From: Rahnella sikkimica
GTDB taxonomy: Bacteria; Pseudomonadota; Gammaproteobacteria; Enterobacterales; Enterobacteriaceae
DNA length: 64,000 nucleotides
Direction of reading: 5' to 3'
Assembly: GCF_002951615.1 (NCBI RefSeq)
Contig: NZ_CP019062.1
Coordinates: 3,596,001-3,660,000, forward strand
Made by a program: the position numbers and the translations under genes. The notes below the pieces were generated by a model, which saw only the letters and a program-made list of their open reading frames with translations, ran no database searches and was not told where the DNA came from. How positions within the stretch are numbered: position 1 is the stretch's first letter; each line of letters opens with the position of its first letter. Shown here one piece after another: positions 55,461 through 64,000 of the stretch.

Positions 55461-57350
55461 TCAGGCACTGCGGCGCAGTAAGCCTTGTTTTTTAAGCCAA
55501 ATCAGCAAAATAGAAATCGCAGCGGGTGTAATACCGGAGATCCTTGACGCCTGACCAATCGACATCGGTTTGTGATCGTTAAGTTTAGCGATCACTTCGT
55601 TCGACAAGCCGTTCACCTGGCGGTAATCAAGATCGACGGGTAATACGGTATTTTCGTTACGCTGTTGTTTTTCAATCTCTTCCTGCTGACGGGCGATATA
55701 GCCTTCGTACTTAATCTGAATCTCGACCTGTTCTGCCGCCTCAACATCCGGTACACCGGGGGCAAACGGAGAAAGACTCGCGATCAGTTCATATGTCATT
55801 TCAGGTCGACGCAGCAGTTCTTCGGCACTGGCTTCTTTAGAAAGCGGTGCCGAAAGATGCGCGTTGATCTCTTCAACATGAGCATGGTGAGGGTTAACCC
55901 AGATCCCACGCAGACGCTGACGTTCCTGTTCGATCATTTCCAGTTTCAGGTTGAAACGGGCCCAGCGGGCGTCATCGACCAGACCGAGTTCACGGCCTTT
56001 TTCAGTCAGGCGTAAATCGGCATTGTCTTCGCGCAGCATCAGACGATATTCAGCACGAGACGTAAACATACGGTACGGTTCTTTGGTGCCGAGTGTGCAC
56101 AAATCGTCAACCAGAACGCCAAGATAAGCCTGATCGCGACGCGGTGCCCAGCCGTCCTCTTCGCTGGCGCTGCGTGCCGCATTCATACCGGCCAGCAAGC
56201 CCTGTGCGGCGGCTTCTTCGTAGCCGGTAGTGCCGTTAATTTGGCCTGCAAAGAACAAACCGGCGATAAATTTGCTTTCCAGCGTCGGTTTCAAATCACG
56301 AGGATCGAAGAAATCATATTCGATGGCATAGCCAGGGCGAACGATCACCGCATTTTCCATCCCCTGCATTGAACGGACGATTTGCATCTGAACGTCAAAT
56401 GGCAGGCTGGTCGAAATTCCGTTTGGATAGACTTCATTGCTGGTCAAGCCTTCGGGTTCAAGGAAGATCTGATGAGAATTACGATCTGCAAAACGCATGA
56501 CTTTATCTTCGATCGACGGGCAGTAACGCGGGCCGATCCCTTCGATGATCCCTGCATACATCGGGCTGCGATCCAGATTGTTGCGGATCACATCATGCGT
56601 TTTTTCGTTGGTATAGGTCATGTAGCATGGGATCTGGCGCGGATGTTGCGACACATTCCCCATGAACGAAAATACCGGAGCCGGGTTATCGCCGTGCTGT
56701 TGCGCGAGAACGCTGAAATCAATGGAGCGTGCATCAATACGCGGCGGTGTACCTGTTTTCAGGCGGTTTACGCGTAATGGCAACTCACGCAGACGCTGTG
56801 ATAAAGAGATCGCCGGAGGATCCCCTGCACGGCCGCCGCTGTAGTTTTCCAGACCGATGTGGATCTTCCCATCCAGGAAAGTCCCGACAGTCAGCACAAC
56901 AGCCTTAGCGCGGAATTTGAGACCCATTTTTGTCACAGCACCCACGACACGATCGTTTTCGACGATCAGGTCTTCAACGGGTTGCTGGAAGATCATCAGG
57001 TTTGGCTGATTTTCTAACGCAGTACGGACAGCCTGGCGGTAAAGCACACGGTCTGCCTGAGCACGGGTTGCCCTGACGGCAGGGCCTTTGCTCGCGTTTA
57101 GTATCCTAAACTGAATGCCCGCATGATCGATGGCGGTCGCCATCAGTCCGCCCAGTGCGTCCACTTCTTTAACCAGATGTCCCTTCCCGATCCCGCCAAT
57201 AGCCGGGTTACACGACATTTGTCCAAGCGTGTCGATATTGTGGGTTAATAATAAGGTCTGACGTCCCATGCGTGCTGAAGCCATGGCGGCTTCAGTACCT
57301 GCATGACCACCACCTATGATGATGACGTCAAATTGATCCGGATAAAACAT
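55461..57350 (-). CDS. mnmG: tRNA uridine-5-carboxymethylaminomethyl modification enzyme MnmG
   Basis: This 629-residue flavoprotein works with MnmE on U34 of tRNA. The FAD-binding motif is [19 protein letters not shown] at about 11-29. The conserved [22 protein letters not shown] and [22 protein letters not shown] follow. The C-terminal helical domain ends QGLLRRSA. It borders oriC, as in E. coli. Transcription runs away from the origin. Confidence 0.98.
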   Translation of the reverse strand: MFYPDQFDVIIIGGGHAGTEAAMASARMGRQTLLLTHNIDTLGQMSCNPAIGGIGKGHLVKEVDALGGLMATAIDHAGIQFRILNASKGPAVRATRAQADRVLYRQAVRTALENQPNLMIFQQPVEDLIVENDRVVGAVTKMGLKFRAKAVVLTVGTFLDGKIHIGLENYSGGRAGDPPAISLSQRLRELPLRVNRLKTGTPPRIDARSIDFSVLAQQHGDNPAPVFSFMGNVSQHPRQIPCYMTYTNEKTHDVIRNNLDRSPMYAGIIEGIGPRYCPSIEDKVMRFADRNSHQIFLEPEGLTSNEVYPNGISTSLPFDVQMQIVRSMQGMENAVIVRPGYAIEYDFFDPRDLKPTLESKFIAGLFFAGQINGTTGYEEAAAQGLLAGMNAARSASEEDGWAPRRDQAYLGVLVDDLCTLGTKEPYRMFTSRAEYRLMLREDNADLRLTEKGRELGLVDDARWARFNLKLEMIEQERQRLRGIWVNPHHAHVEEINAHLSAPLSKEASAEELLRRPEMTYELIASLSPFAPGVPDVEAAEQVEIQIKYEGYIARQQEEIEKQQRNENTVLPVDLDYRQVNGLSNEVIAKLNDHKPMSIGQASRISGITPAAISILLIWLKKQGLLRRSA

Positions 57351-57410
57351 GCGACTGCACCTCGGCGTTCAAGCGAACTTTCTTTGTATGGCGTTGGGAG
57401 GAGGGATTCT

Positions 57411-57715
57411 ACTCAAGTTTAGAGGTTCCACAAGTCCCCGGGGATCTTCACTAATTAAAAGAAGATCTTTTTTATTTAAAGATCTCTTATTAATACTTCT
57501 ATTAGGATCGCGATCCTCTGTGCATAAGTCTCTTTTGTTTAAGAAGATCAGGATGCTAAGAAGGATCTAATGCTGTGAATGATCGGTGATCCTGGACAGT
57601 ATAAGCTGGGATCAGAATTGAGAGTTATGCACAGCATGAAAAGCGTACAGGAGTTGTTAGAGGGATAACTACGGGTTTTACCCTGCTTTTAAGCATAGTT
57701 ATCCACATCTGATCG
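57411..57715. other. oriC: Chromosomal replication origin oriC
   Basis: The 379-bp mnmG-mioC space matches E. coli oriC in layout. The AT-rich unwinding part has GATCTTTTTTATT (57464-57476), GATCTCTTATTAA (57481-57493) and a degenerate third copy to 57505. DnaA boxes are R1 TGTGCATAA (57519-57527), R5 ACAGTATAA (57596-57604), R2 TTATGCACA (57625-57633), a degenerate R3 near 57660-57668 and R4 TTATCCACA (57699-57707). Around ten GATC sites are present for Dam and SeqA. Only R4 has the top-affinity sequence. Confidence 0.95.
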
Positions 57716-57729
57716 CCTGAAATTTACAC

Positions 57730-58173
57730 TTATTTGATCAAATTAATCCAGTTGAGGACCCAAATCTCAGCGGGATCTTCAGGAATTTCGTGTTGAGTCA
57801 CGTCGATCTCAAGACGCTCACCGATCCTTTTTGCCCCTAATGAGGTCAGTTTCTGATCCAAAGCGCCGATCGCACCACAGAAGGTGTCATATTCGCTGCT
57901 GCCCAAACCTAAGGCACCAAATCGCACTTTGGACAGATCGGGTTGCTGATCGTCCAGCTGTTCTAAAAAGGGCTGCAAGTTGTCAGGCAGTTCACCCGCG
58001 CCGTGCGTGGAGCACACCAGCAGCCAGATGCCGTCCTGCGGGACTTCATACAGCTCAGGGCCATGAAACATCTCAGTAGAAAAACCGGCTTCTTGCAGTT
58101 TTTCTGCCACATGTTCTGCCACATATTCGGCGCTGCCAAGCGTACTGCCACTGATCAGGGTAATGTCTGCCAT
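57730..58173 (-). CDS. mioC: FMN-binding protein MioC
   Basis: This 147-residue flavodoxin has the FMN phosphate loop SGSTLGSAEYVAEHVA at 8-23 and the CSTHGAGELPDNLQPF and GLGSSEYDTFCGA flavin-contact loops. It supports biotin synthase activity in E. coli. Transcription runs into oriC and is thought to influence initiation. Confidence 0.95.
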   Translation of the reverse strand: MADITLISGSTLGSAEYVAEHVAEKLQEAGFSTEMFHGPELYEVPQDGIWLLVCSTHGAGELPDNLQPFLEQLDDQQPDLSKVRFGALGLGSSEYDTFCGAIGALDQKLTSLGAKRIGERLEIDVTQHEIPEDPAEIWVLNWINLIK

Positions 58174-58201
58174 TGTGCTCTCAACCCGAGAAAAGGGGGC
58201 T

Positions 58202-58241
58202 ATTGTACGCTGTGAATGAGCTGGGATCTACCTGTGGATAA
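58202..58241 (-). promoter_or_regulatory. mioC promoter with DnaA box
   Basis: A consensus DnaA box, TTATCCACA on the minus strand (plus 58233-58241), stands just upstream of a TACAAT -10 box (plus 58202-58207). The -35 is weak. DnaA binding here would repress mioC, as known in E. coli. Confidence 0.7.
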
Positions 58242-58262
58242 TAGGGGTATAGAAATGGAGGT

Positions 58263-58724
58263 TCAGGGCTGGATAGTCCGTGTAATGGGGTTCTGCAGGG
58301 AGATCAGGGTCTCCGTAGACTGGATCTCATCAATCGTCTGGATCTTGTTGATAAGTACGTGCTGGAGGGAATCAATAGATCGGCACATGATCTTAATGAA
58401 GATGCTGTAATGACCCGTGGTGTAATAGGCTTCCACCACTTCTTCTATACTCTCAAGCTTTTTCAGTGCGGACGGATAATCCTTGGCACTTTTGAGAATG
58501 ATGCCGATGAAACAACATACATCGTAACCGAGTTGCTTAGGGTTCACGGTGATGTGTGCGCCGGTAATGATGCCTGCCTGCTTCATTTTCTCGACGCGTA
58601 CGTGAATGGTTCCGGGGCTGACGGCGAACACTTTCGCCAGCTCAGCGTAGGGTGTACGGGCATTTTCCATCAACGCGTTCAGAATCCCGCGATCCAGCTC
58701 GTCGAGCTGATAGATTTCAGTCAT
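58263..58724 (-). CDS. asnC: Lrp/AsnC-family regulator AsnC
   Basis: This 153-residue regulator has its helix-turn-helix at about 8-50 (LDRGILNALMENARTPYAELAKVFAVSPGTIHVRVEKMKQAG) and an asparagine-binding RAM domain with IMCRSIDSLQHVLINKIQTIDEIQSTET. In E. coli it activates the divergent asnA. Here asnA is not present on its upstream side, where viaA begins 20 bp away, so its target must lie elsewhere. Confidence 0.95.
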   Translation of the reverse strand: MTEIYQLDELDRGILNALMENARTPYAELAKVFAVSPGTIHVRVEKMKQAGIITGAHITVNPKQLGYDVCCFIGIILKSAKDYPSALKKLESIEEVVEAYYTTGHYSIFIKIMCRSIDSLQHVLINKIQTIDEIQSTETLISLQNPITRTIQP

Positions 58725-58744
58725 GGTTATCCTTCTCTTTAAGC

Positions 58745-60214
58745 TTAATTTCTCTGCCAGCGTCGCTGAACACGACTTTTAACACCGGTGTCAAAGCGCC
58801 AGATATGATCGAATATGCGCAGAATTCCGGGCTTTCCGTAGTGTGACATTGCCAGCGCGTGGAAGCGGTGCTGCTTTTCACGTTGCAGCAATTTAACTTT
58901 TCTCTGCACCTCATCAGGCAAACGCTGGGCGATGAAATCTGAGATGACGACCGCATCTGCGTCGTGCCATTGCGGAGAGGCCAGTTTGTCCAGCGTGGCA
59001 TTCAGGCAGGCGGCCAGATCGGTACCGCCACGGAAATGCTGGCCGAGAAAGCGCAACGCCTGATCCAACCCGCCGGCCGAAGTCAGTTCGTAATGGATCA
59101 CTTCGCTGGCAAACAGCATGATGTAGCACTTCCGGTTATCAGCGAGAGCGATTTTTAGCAGCGCCAGGCAGAACGCTTTGGCACATTGCTCATTGAAGCC
59201 GCCCATCGAACCTGACGTGTCCACGCAGACCACAAACGGGCCACGCGGCTGTGGCTCCTGCTGCTGATGAACCACCGGACGTCTCACGACTTTTTCGCAC
59301 CAGACGTCGCCTTGCAGCCGGTAGGTCATCAGACGTTTTTCCAGCAGACGCCGGTAAAATTCATATTCCAGTTCCGGAATGCCCAGCGTGCCCAGCTCGG
59401 TGGGCATCAGACGCAAAATGTCATCGCTCTGATGAATGCCATTCACTTCTTCCGGCACCGTCGCAGGCTCGCGAACCATCAGCCGGTGCGTTTCCATTTT
59501 GGCATCTTCATGCGGGCTGGTTTTCACCGTCTGGCTGCGTCCAAGCTGTTCTGCCAGTTTCATCAGTTCCGGCTGCTGCTGGAGGAAAGCGCCAAAACGC
59601 GCCAGCGACTGGATATCGCCCCGAAGACGCTTTCCTTTACTCATGTCCCACAACCGGCCTGCCGCGGTATCGTTCTCTGCTAATAAAGGAGACAACTCGC
59701 TGCTCAGCTCGAGGCGTTGTAACAATTCTTCCTGAAGCTGTTCCTGCTCCTGTTCCAGCAACTGGTGATGAACGTTCACCGTCTGGAACGTCAGATTCAG
59801 GCGCCAGCGCTGAAGGAATAACGTCTGAAAGCTGTTACCGGTCTGTGCCGTGCGGGAGGTTTCATTATTGTCCCGCAAGGTACGGGCTTCGGTGGCAAAC
59901 GGGGAATTCAGCCGCGCCAGTTCATCCAGCAGAGATCCCAGCTCCGACTGAAACGTCAGAGCATCGGTTTGCTGGCAATGCTGGTACAGATAAAACTCTT
60001 TTGCCAGATCGGGAGGTACAGGCGTTTCGTGGATCCTCTGGCGCAGGCGCAATTTCCACTCAGGAAGATCCCGGGTCAGTGCGCGCTTCAACCGTGGAAA
60101 CTTCTCTAAAAAAACCGCCAGGGCTGGCGCGGCCAGTAACCCGACGATCAGCTCTTCAATCAGCTCCCCTTCGCTGATCGCCAGCAGAAGATCCAGAGAT
60201 TCCAGGGTAAACAT
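58745..60214 (-). CDS. viaA: ViaA, von Willebrand factor A partner of RavA
   Basis: This 489-residue protein has an N-terminal helical region with a Gln/Glu-rich coiled coil ([19 protein letters not shown]) and a C-terminal VWA domain with the MIDAS motif [10 protein letters not shown], a following Thr in HFRGGTDL and the Asp of VVISDFIAQ. With RavA it acts on respiratory complexes and iron-sulphur proteins at the membrane. It begins two bases after ravA. Confidence 0.95.
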   Translation of the reverse strand: MFTLESLDLLLAISEGELIEELIVGLLAAPALAVFLEKFPRLKRALTRDLPEWKLRLRQRIHETPVPPDLAKEFYLYQHCQQTDALTFQSELGSLLDELARLNSPFATEARTLRDNNETSRTAQTGNSFQTLFLQRWRLNLTFQTVNVHHQLLEQEQEQLQEELLQRLELSSELSPLLAENDTAAGRLWDMSKGKRLRGDIQSLARFGAFLQQQPELMKLAEQLGRSQTVKTSPHEDAKMETHRLMVREPATVPEEVNGIHQSDDILRLMPTELGTLGIPELEYEFYRRLLEKRLMTYRLQGDVWCEKVVRRPVVHQQQEPQPRGPFVVCVDTSGSMGGFNEQCAKAFCLALLKIALADNRKCYIMLFASEVIHYELTSAGGLDQALRFLGQHFRGGTDLAACLNATLDKLASPQWHDADAVVISDFIAQRLPDEVQRKVKLLQREKQHRFHALAMSHYGKPGILRIFDHIWRFDTGVKSRVQRRWQRN

Positions 60215-60216
60215 GA

Positions 60217-61725
60217 TCAGTGCCCGCTGAAGGTCTGTTGCTGCAGGCGTAGCTGTTCAGAAACCTGCAAAAGACTGGCTTCAATTTTTGCCATCCACAC
60301 CGCGGGAACAAAAAGACAGTTCTGCTGCTGGCCGAACTCATGTCTTTGCTGAGCGAGTTTTGCCGTCAGGTCATTCAGCGTATTTTTCATTTCTTCCGGC
60401 ACCGCGATATGTTCGTTGCCTGGCAGCGTCAGCGGCGTACTTTGACGGCTGACATCCAGCACCAGTAATTGCTGCTTATCATCGATTTCCGCATCAACCG
60501 TTTGAACAAAACCAATTCCGTTAAGCTTGGCTTTCAGAACGCCACCTTTATTAATCCACTCTTCCAGAACGCTGCGTTCAAAAAGCAGATGCGTGACTTT
60601 AATCTCATGCAGATGCAAAGGCGTTTGCAGCAACAGCGTGACGCCGCTGGCAACGAGCGCATCCGGCAGGCTGTATTGCGGCTTGCGGCTGAAAATCCCG
60701 GCTTTTTTGCTGAGTTTAATCGACTGGCGTGAGCTTTGTTGTTGCTGATATTGCATCCATTGCTGGTTGAGCTGTTGGATTTTCATCAGCAAGGTCTGTT
60801 GCTGATAAGCCTGTTCGGTGATCAGTTGTTCGATTTGAGTTTGCAGCAACTGATAGGTATTCAGGTCATGCCACAGACAATCCTTCAGCAGAATCAAATC
60901 GATCGGGGTGATAGTATTCCGGCCGCTGAAGAAGGCGCAGGCCTGCAACAGGCGGAGTGCCTTTTTCCAGCGACGGTCAGAAACATAAGGTGCGGTATCG
61001 AGCGCATCCAGACGCTGGCGAAGCTGAAACACCAGTTCGAAGCAACTGTCTGAAAGACTGACTTTGTCGATCTCCGGCTGCCATTGTTGGTATTCTTCAT
61101 CGCTGATACTCAGGGATTCCGCCACCGGATTGGTGCTTTCATTGTTTCGACTGGTCAGCAGTAAGCGGAAATTCTGCTTATCCTGCACTTTATCCAGCCA
61201 CAGGCGAATCAGCATACGGTCATACAATGCTTCCAGGCCACCATCGGCTTCGGGCAATTCATTGGAAGCACTGACCAGCAGGCGCATCGGTATCGGCTCT
61301 TCACGCTCGCCATTACGGAACCGGCGTTCGTTAATCGCCGTCAGTAAGGTATTCAGGATGGCGGGACCCGCCTTCCAGATTTCATCAAGGAAGACAATTT
61401 CTGCTTCCGGCAGGTAACCTTCGGTCAGACGCAGATAGCGGCCTTCATCTTTCAGGGCCTGAATCGACAGCGGACCAAAGACTTCTTCCGGGGTGGAAAA
61501 GCGTGTCATCAGATATTCAAAAGCGCGCGCGTGGCGGAAGGCAAATTTCAGGCGACGGGCAATCAGGCTTTTCGCGATGCCGGGCGGCCCAAGCAGAAAA
61601 ACGCTCTCTCCGCATAAGGCTGCCAGCAGGCAAAGGCGTATGGCATCTTGCCTCTCATACAGACCATGTTCTAATGCGTTAGCAAGACGGGCTATCCGTT
61701 CTGCCAGAAGGGGAGATTGCGCCAT
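60217..61725 (-). CDS. ravA: MoxR-family AAA+ ATPase RavA
   Basis: This 502-residue ATPase has Walker [16 protein letters not shown], Walker [13 protein letters not shown], sensor 1 [13 protein letters not shown] and an arginine finger in YDRMLIRLW. The C-terminal triple-helix and LARA domains bind the LdcI decarboxylase in E. coli. ATG 61725 has GGAAGAGA at a proper distance; an ATG seven codons upstream has none. The gene is paired with viaA. Confidence 0.95.
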   Translation of the reverse strand: MAQSPLLAERIARLANALEHGLYERQDAIRLCLLAALCGESVFLLGPPGIAKSLIARRLKFAFRHARAFEYLMTRFSTPEEVFGPLSIQALKDEGRYLRLTEGYLPEAEIVFLDEIWKAGPAILNTLLTAINERRFRNGEREEPIPMRLLVSASNELPEADGGLEALYDRMLIRLWLDKVQDKQNFRLLLTSRNNESTNPVAESLSISDEEYQQWQPEIDKVSLSDSCFELVFQLRQRLDALDTAPYVSDRRWKKALRLLQACAFFSGRNTITPIDLILLKDCLWHDLNTYQLLQTQIEQLITEQAYQQQTLLMKIQQLNQQWMQYQQQQSSRQSIKLSKKAGIFSRKPQYSLPDALVASGVTLLLQTPLHLHEIKVTHLLFERSVLEEWINKGGVLKAKLNGIGFVQTVDAEIDDKQQLLVLDVSRQSTPLTLPGNEHIAVPEEMKNTLNDLTAKLAQQRHEFGQQQNCLFVPAVWMAKIEASLLQVSEQLRLQQQTFSGH

Positions 61726-61808
61726 ACTGTCTCTTCCGGTTTCCATTTAGTTGTTGAATAGTGTACTGGCTTATGGCGATATGCCACGTTTATTTTTATC
61801 GTTATAGC

Positions 61809-61836
61809 TTGTTGATTACTAAAAATTTTCTATTAT
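61809..61836 (+). promoter_or_regulatory. Possible sigma-70 promoter of kup
   Basis: TTGTTG (61809-61814) and TATTAT (61831-61836) are 16 bases apart, about 156 bp before kup in the ravA-kup divergent space. Several other AT-rich boxes exist nearby, so this is one candidate. Confidence 0.4.
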
Positions 61837-61992
61837 CAGATTTGTGACCGCGTTCATCTTAACGGCGGTTTAGCTGCACATTTAAGGGTAGGCAATCTGA
61901 TTTATTCGTGCATACTGTGCGCCTTTTAGTGGGCATCATAAGACTGAGCGCACGCATCGCTTGCGGATGTTCGAGCAAAAAAGAAACAAAAT

Positions 61993-63861
61993 ATGAGCAC
62001 TGAACATAAACGGTCACTCCCAGCAGTAACCCTGGCCGCCATTGGTGTGGTCTATGGCGATATTGGTACCAGTCCTCTCTATACCTTAAGAGAGTGCTTT
62101 TCTGGTCACTATGGTTTCAACGTTGAACCCAGCGTCGTTTTTGGTTTTCTCTCTCTGATTTTCTGGATGTTAATCCTCATTGTTTCGCTCAAATACCTCA
62201 CTTACGTGATGCGGGCGGACAACGCAGGTGAAGGCGGTATTCTTACGCTGATGTCTCTGGCTGGCAGAAACACGTCGGCACGTACCACCGCTGTTTTGGT
62301 GATTCTTGGCCTGATCGGTGGCAGCTTCTTCTATGGTGAAGTGGTGATAACACCAGCTATCTCAGTACTTTCCGCGATGGAAGGTCTGGAAATCGCCGCG
62401 CCTGCCCTCGATCCTTATATCGTCCCTCTTTCCATCTTTGTTCTGACATTGCTTTTCATTATTCAGAAACACGGTACCGGCATTGTGGGTAAACTTTTTG
62501 CGCCGGTGATGTTGCTGTGGTTCCTGTCGCTGGCGGTTCTCGGTGTGAACAGCATTATGCAGAACCCGGAAGTGCTGCGCGCCATGAACCCGATGTGGGC
62601 GGTGAACTTCTTTATTGAGCATAAGTCCTTTTCGTTCCTGGCGCTCGGCGCGGTTGTCTTGTCGATCACCGGTGTGGAAGCGTTGTATGCCGATATGGGG
62701 CACTTCGGGAAATTCCCGATCCGTCTGGCGTGGTTTACGGTGGTATTGCCGTCTCTGGTGCTGAACTATTTCGGTCAGGGCGCGTTACTGCTGAAAAATC
62801 CGGAAGCGATCAAAAACCCGTTCTTCCTGCTCGCGCCCGACTGGGCGCTGATTCCGTTACTGATTCTGGCGACGCTGGCAACCATCATTGCGTCTCAGGC
62901 GGTTATTTCCGGTGTGTTCTCCCTGACCCGTCAGGCTGTGCGTTTGGGCTATTTACCGCCGATGCGCATCATCCACACCTCAGAAATGGAAGCCGGTCAG
63001 ATCTACATTCCTGCGATTAACTGGCTGCTGTATTTTGCAGTGGTTATCGTGATTGCCAGCTTCGAGCATTCGAGTAATCTGGCGGCGGCTTATGGTATTG
63101 CTGTTACCGGCACCATGGTGCTGACCAGTATTCTTTCCTGTACGGTGGCGCTTAAAAACTGGCACTGGAAACCGTTCCTGGTCGGGCTTTTGCTGATTGC
63201 CCTGCTGTTTATAGATATCCCGCTGTTCGCAGCGAACGCCACGAAACTCTTCTCCGGCGGCTGGCTGCCGCTGACGCTCGGTCTGTGCATGTTCATCGTC
63301 ATGACCACCTGGAAAAGCGAGCGCTTCCGTCTTATGCGCCGCATGAACGAACACGGAAATTCTCTCGAAGCGATGATTGCTTCACTGGAGAAATCACCGC
63401 CGGTTCGTGTTCCGGGTACTGCGGTTTATATGTCACGCGCCATCAACGTGATCCCTTTTGCGTTGCTGCATAACCTCAAACACAACAAAGTGTTGCATGA
63501 GCGTGTTGTCCTGCTGACGCTGCGAACGGAAGATGCGCCTTATGTGCACAACGTCCGGCGTGTCACCATTGAGCAGCTTTCGCCGACATTCTGGCGCGTG
63601 GTCGCGAGTTACGGATTTAAAGAAACGCCGAATGTGGAAGAAATCTTCCACCGCTGTGGTCTGGAAGGATTGCCGTGCCGGATGATGGAAACCTCGTTCT
63701 TTATGTCGCACGAATCGCTGATCCTCACCAAGCGCCCTTGGTATCTGTACTTCCGCGGCAAACTGTTTATGGCGTTGAGCCGTAACGCCCTGCGCGCGCC
63801 GGACCAGTTTGAGATCCCGCCGAACCGCGTGATCGAACTCGGTACGCAGGTGGAAATCTGA
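61993..63861 (+). CDS. kup: Low-affinity potassium transporter Kup
   Basis: This 622-residue K+:H+ symporter of the KUP/HAK family has 12 helices in the first 440 residues and a cytoplasmic tail. [22 protein letters not shown] at about 15-36 is the family signature with the substrate-site Asp, and [19 protein letters not shown] and GAVVLS segments follow. Length equals E. coli Kup. Confidence 0.97.
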   Translation: MSTEHKRSLPAVTLAAIGVVYGDIGTSPLYTLRECFSGHYGFNVEPSVVFGFLSLIFWMLILIVSLKYLTYVMRADNAGEGGILTLMSLAGRNTSARTTAVLVILGLIGGSFFYGEVVITPAISVLSAMEGLEIAAPALDPYIVPLSIFVLTLLFIIQKHGTGIVGKLFAPVMLLWFLSLAVLGVNSIMQNPEVLRAMNPMWAVNFFIEHKSFSFLALGAVVLSITGVEALYADMGHFGKFPIRLAWFTVVLPSLVLNYFGQGALLLKNPEAIKNPFFLLAPDWALIPLLILATLATIIASQAVISGVFSLTRQAVRLGYLPPMRIIHTSEMEAGQIYIPAINWLLYFAVVIVIASFEHSSNLAAAYGIAVTGTMVLTSILSCTVALKNWHWKPFLVGLLLIALLFIDIPLFAANATKLFSGGWLPLTLGLCMFIVMTTWKSERFRLMRRMNEHGNSLEAMIASLEKSPPVRVPGTAVYMSRAINVIPFALLHNLKHNKVLHERVVLLTLRTEDAPYVHNVRRVTIEQLSPTFWRVVASYGFKETPNVEEIFHRCGLEGLPCRMMETSFFMSHESLILTKRPWYLYFRGKLFMALSRNALRAPDQFEIPPNRVIELGTQVEI

Positions 63862-63880
63862 TTTCCAATTTTGCTGTGGA

Positions 63881-63908
63881 CGGGGCACCTTCGGGTGCCC
63901 CGTTTTGT
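63881..63908 (+). terminator. Terminator of kup
   Basis: CGGGGCACC (63881-63889) pairs perfectly with GGTGCCCCG (63894-63902) closed by a stable TTCG tetraloop, followed by TTTTGTTT. Confidence 0.95.
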
Positions 63909-63966
63909 TTCAGCCTTTCCCTTTCTGTCAGTGCTAACTCAAATTGATCTGCGTTTTCTGAATTGT

Positions 63967-63989
63967 TCAGCGAAACGTTTCGACGCTGA
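63967..63989. promoter_or_regulatory. RbsR-type operator at the window end
   Basis: The core CGAAACGTTTCG (63971-63982) is a perfect LacI-type palindrome, flanked by TCAG and CTGA arms that are one step out of register. E. coli has the rbs operator at this place after kup, so rbsD should begin just past the window. Confidence 0.7.
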
Positions 63990-64000
63990 TCACAATTCCA

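Noticed and set aside
59251..60177. 308-residue frame antisense to viaA
   Set aside because: The minus-strand ViaA protein has clear domains and motifs; the antisense product is Pro/Arg/Ser-rich with no known fold.

Overview
The window is a chromosomal segment around the replication origin of a member of the Enterobacterales. Gene order and protein sequences are very close to Escherichia coli, but several accessory genes differ, which suggests a Yersiniaceae-type genus such as Rahnella, Ewingella or Serratia. The genus is an inference and was not tested. Protein-coding genes, an oriC and many regulatory sites are visible. I saw no rRNA, tRNA, CRISPR array, insertion sequence or prophage.

Layout from left to right. 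1-9.1 kb is a carbohydrate region: a raffinose/alpha-galactoside cassette (LacI-type regulator, GH36 alpha-galactosidase, LacY-type permease), a PtxS-like regulator with kguE and the 2-ketogluconate reductase ghrB, then avtA. 9.1-12.2 kb holds the small heat-shock genes ibpA and ibpB, with a sigma-32 promoter and ROSE-like RNA thermometers, and yidQ and yidR. 12.3-17.2 kb is the complete D-galactonate operon dgoRKADT, with two DgoR-type operators 21 bp apart. 17.3-24.3 kb is yidA and gyrB-recF-dnaN-dnaA. 24.3-28.8 kb is the rpmH-rnpA-yidD-yidC-mnmE block transcribed the other way.

28.9-37.5 kb is the least conserved part. It holds a short-chain dehydrogenase lacking the usual catalytic pair, opposite a LysR regulator; a chemoreceptor with a sigma-28 promoter; yieE, chrR and adeP; a collapsed remnant of yieH; and a 3-dehydroshikimate dehydratase opposite a TetR regulator. 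37.5-42.3 kb is the phosphate operon pstSCAB-phoU with a Pho box. 42.4-46.8 kb is rluF and glmU-glmS. 47.1-54.1 kb is the F1Fo ATP synthase operon atpIBEFHAGDC. 54.7-58.7 kb is rsmG, mnmG, oriC, mioC and asnC. 58.7-61.7 kb is viaA and ravA. The window ends with kup and the operator that normally precedes rbsD.

The core genes serve replication start and its control (oriC, dnaA, dnaN, gyrB, recF, and mioC with a DnaA box), tRNA and rRNA modification (mnmE, mnmG, rsmG, rluF), membrane protein insertion (yidC, yidD), ATP synthesis, phosphate uptake and cell-wall amino sugars. I found no clearly new multi-gene system. The best leads are the yieH scar, a 30-codon ORF with a strong ribosome-binding site and an internal hairpin between kguE and ghrB, three hairpins in the glmU-glmS spacer, a repeat-built hairpin between atpA and atpG, two enzyme-family proteins lacking expected catalytic residues, and two unoccupied integration sites (the mnmE 3' end and the glmS end).
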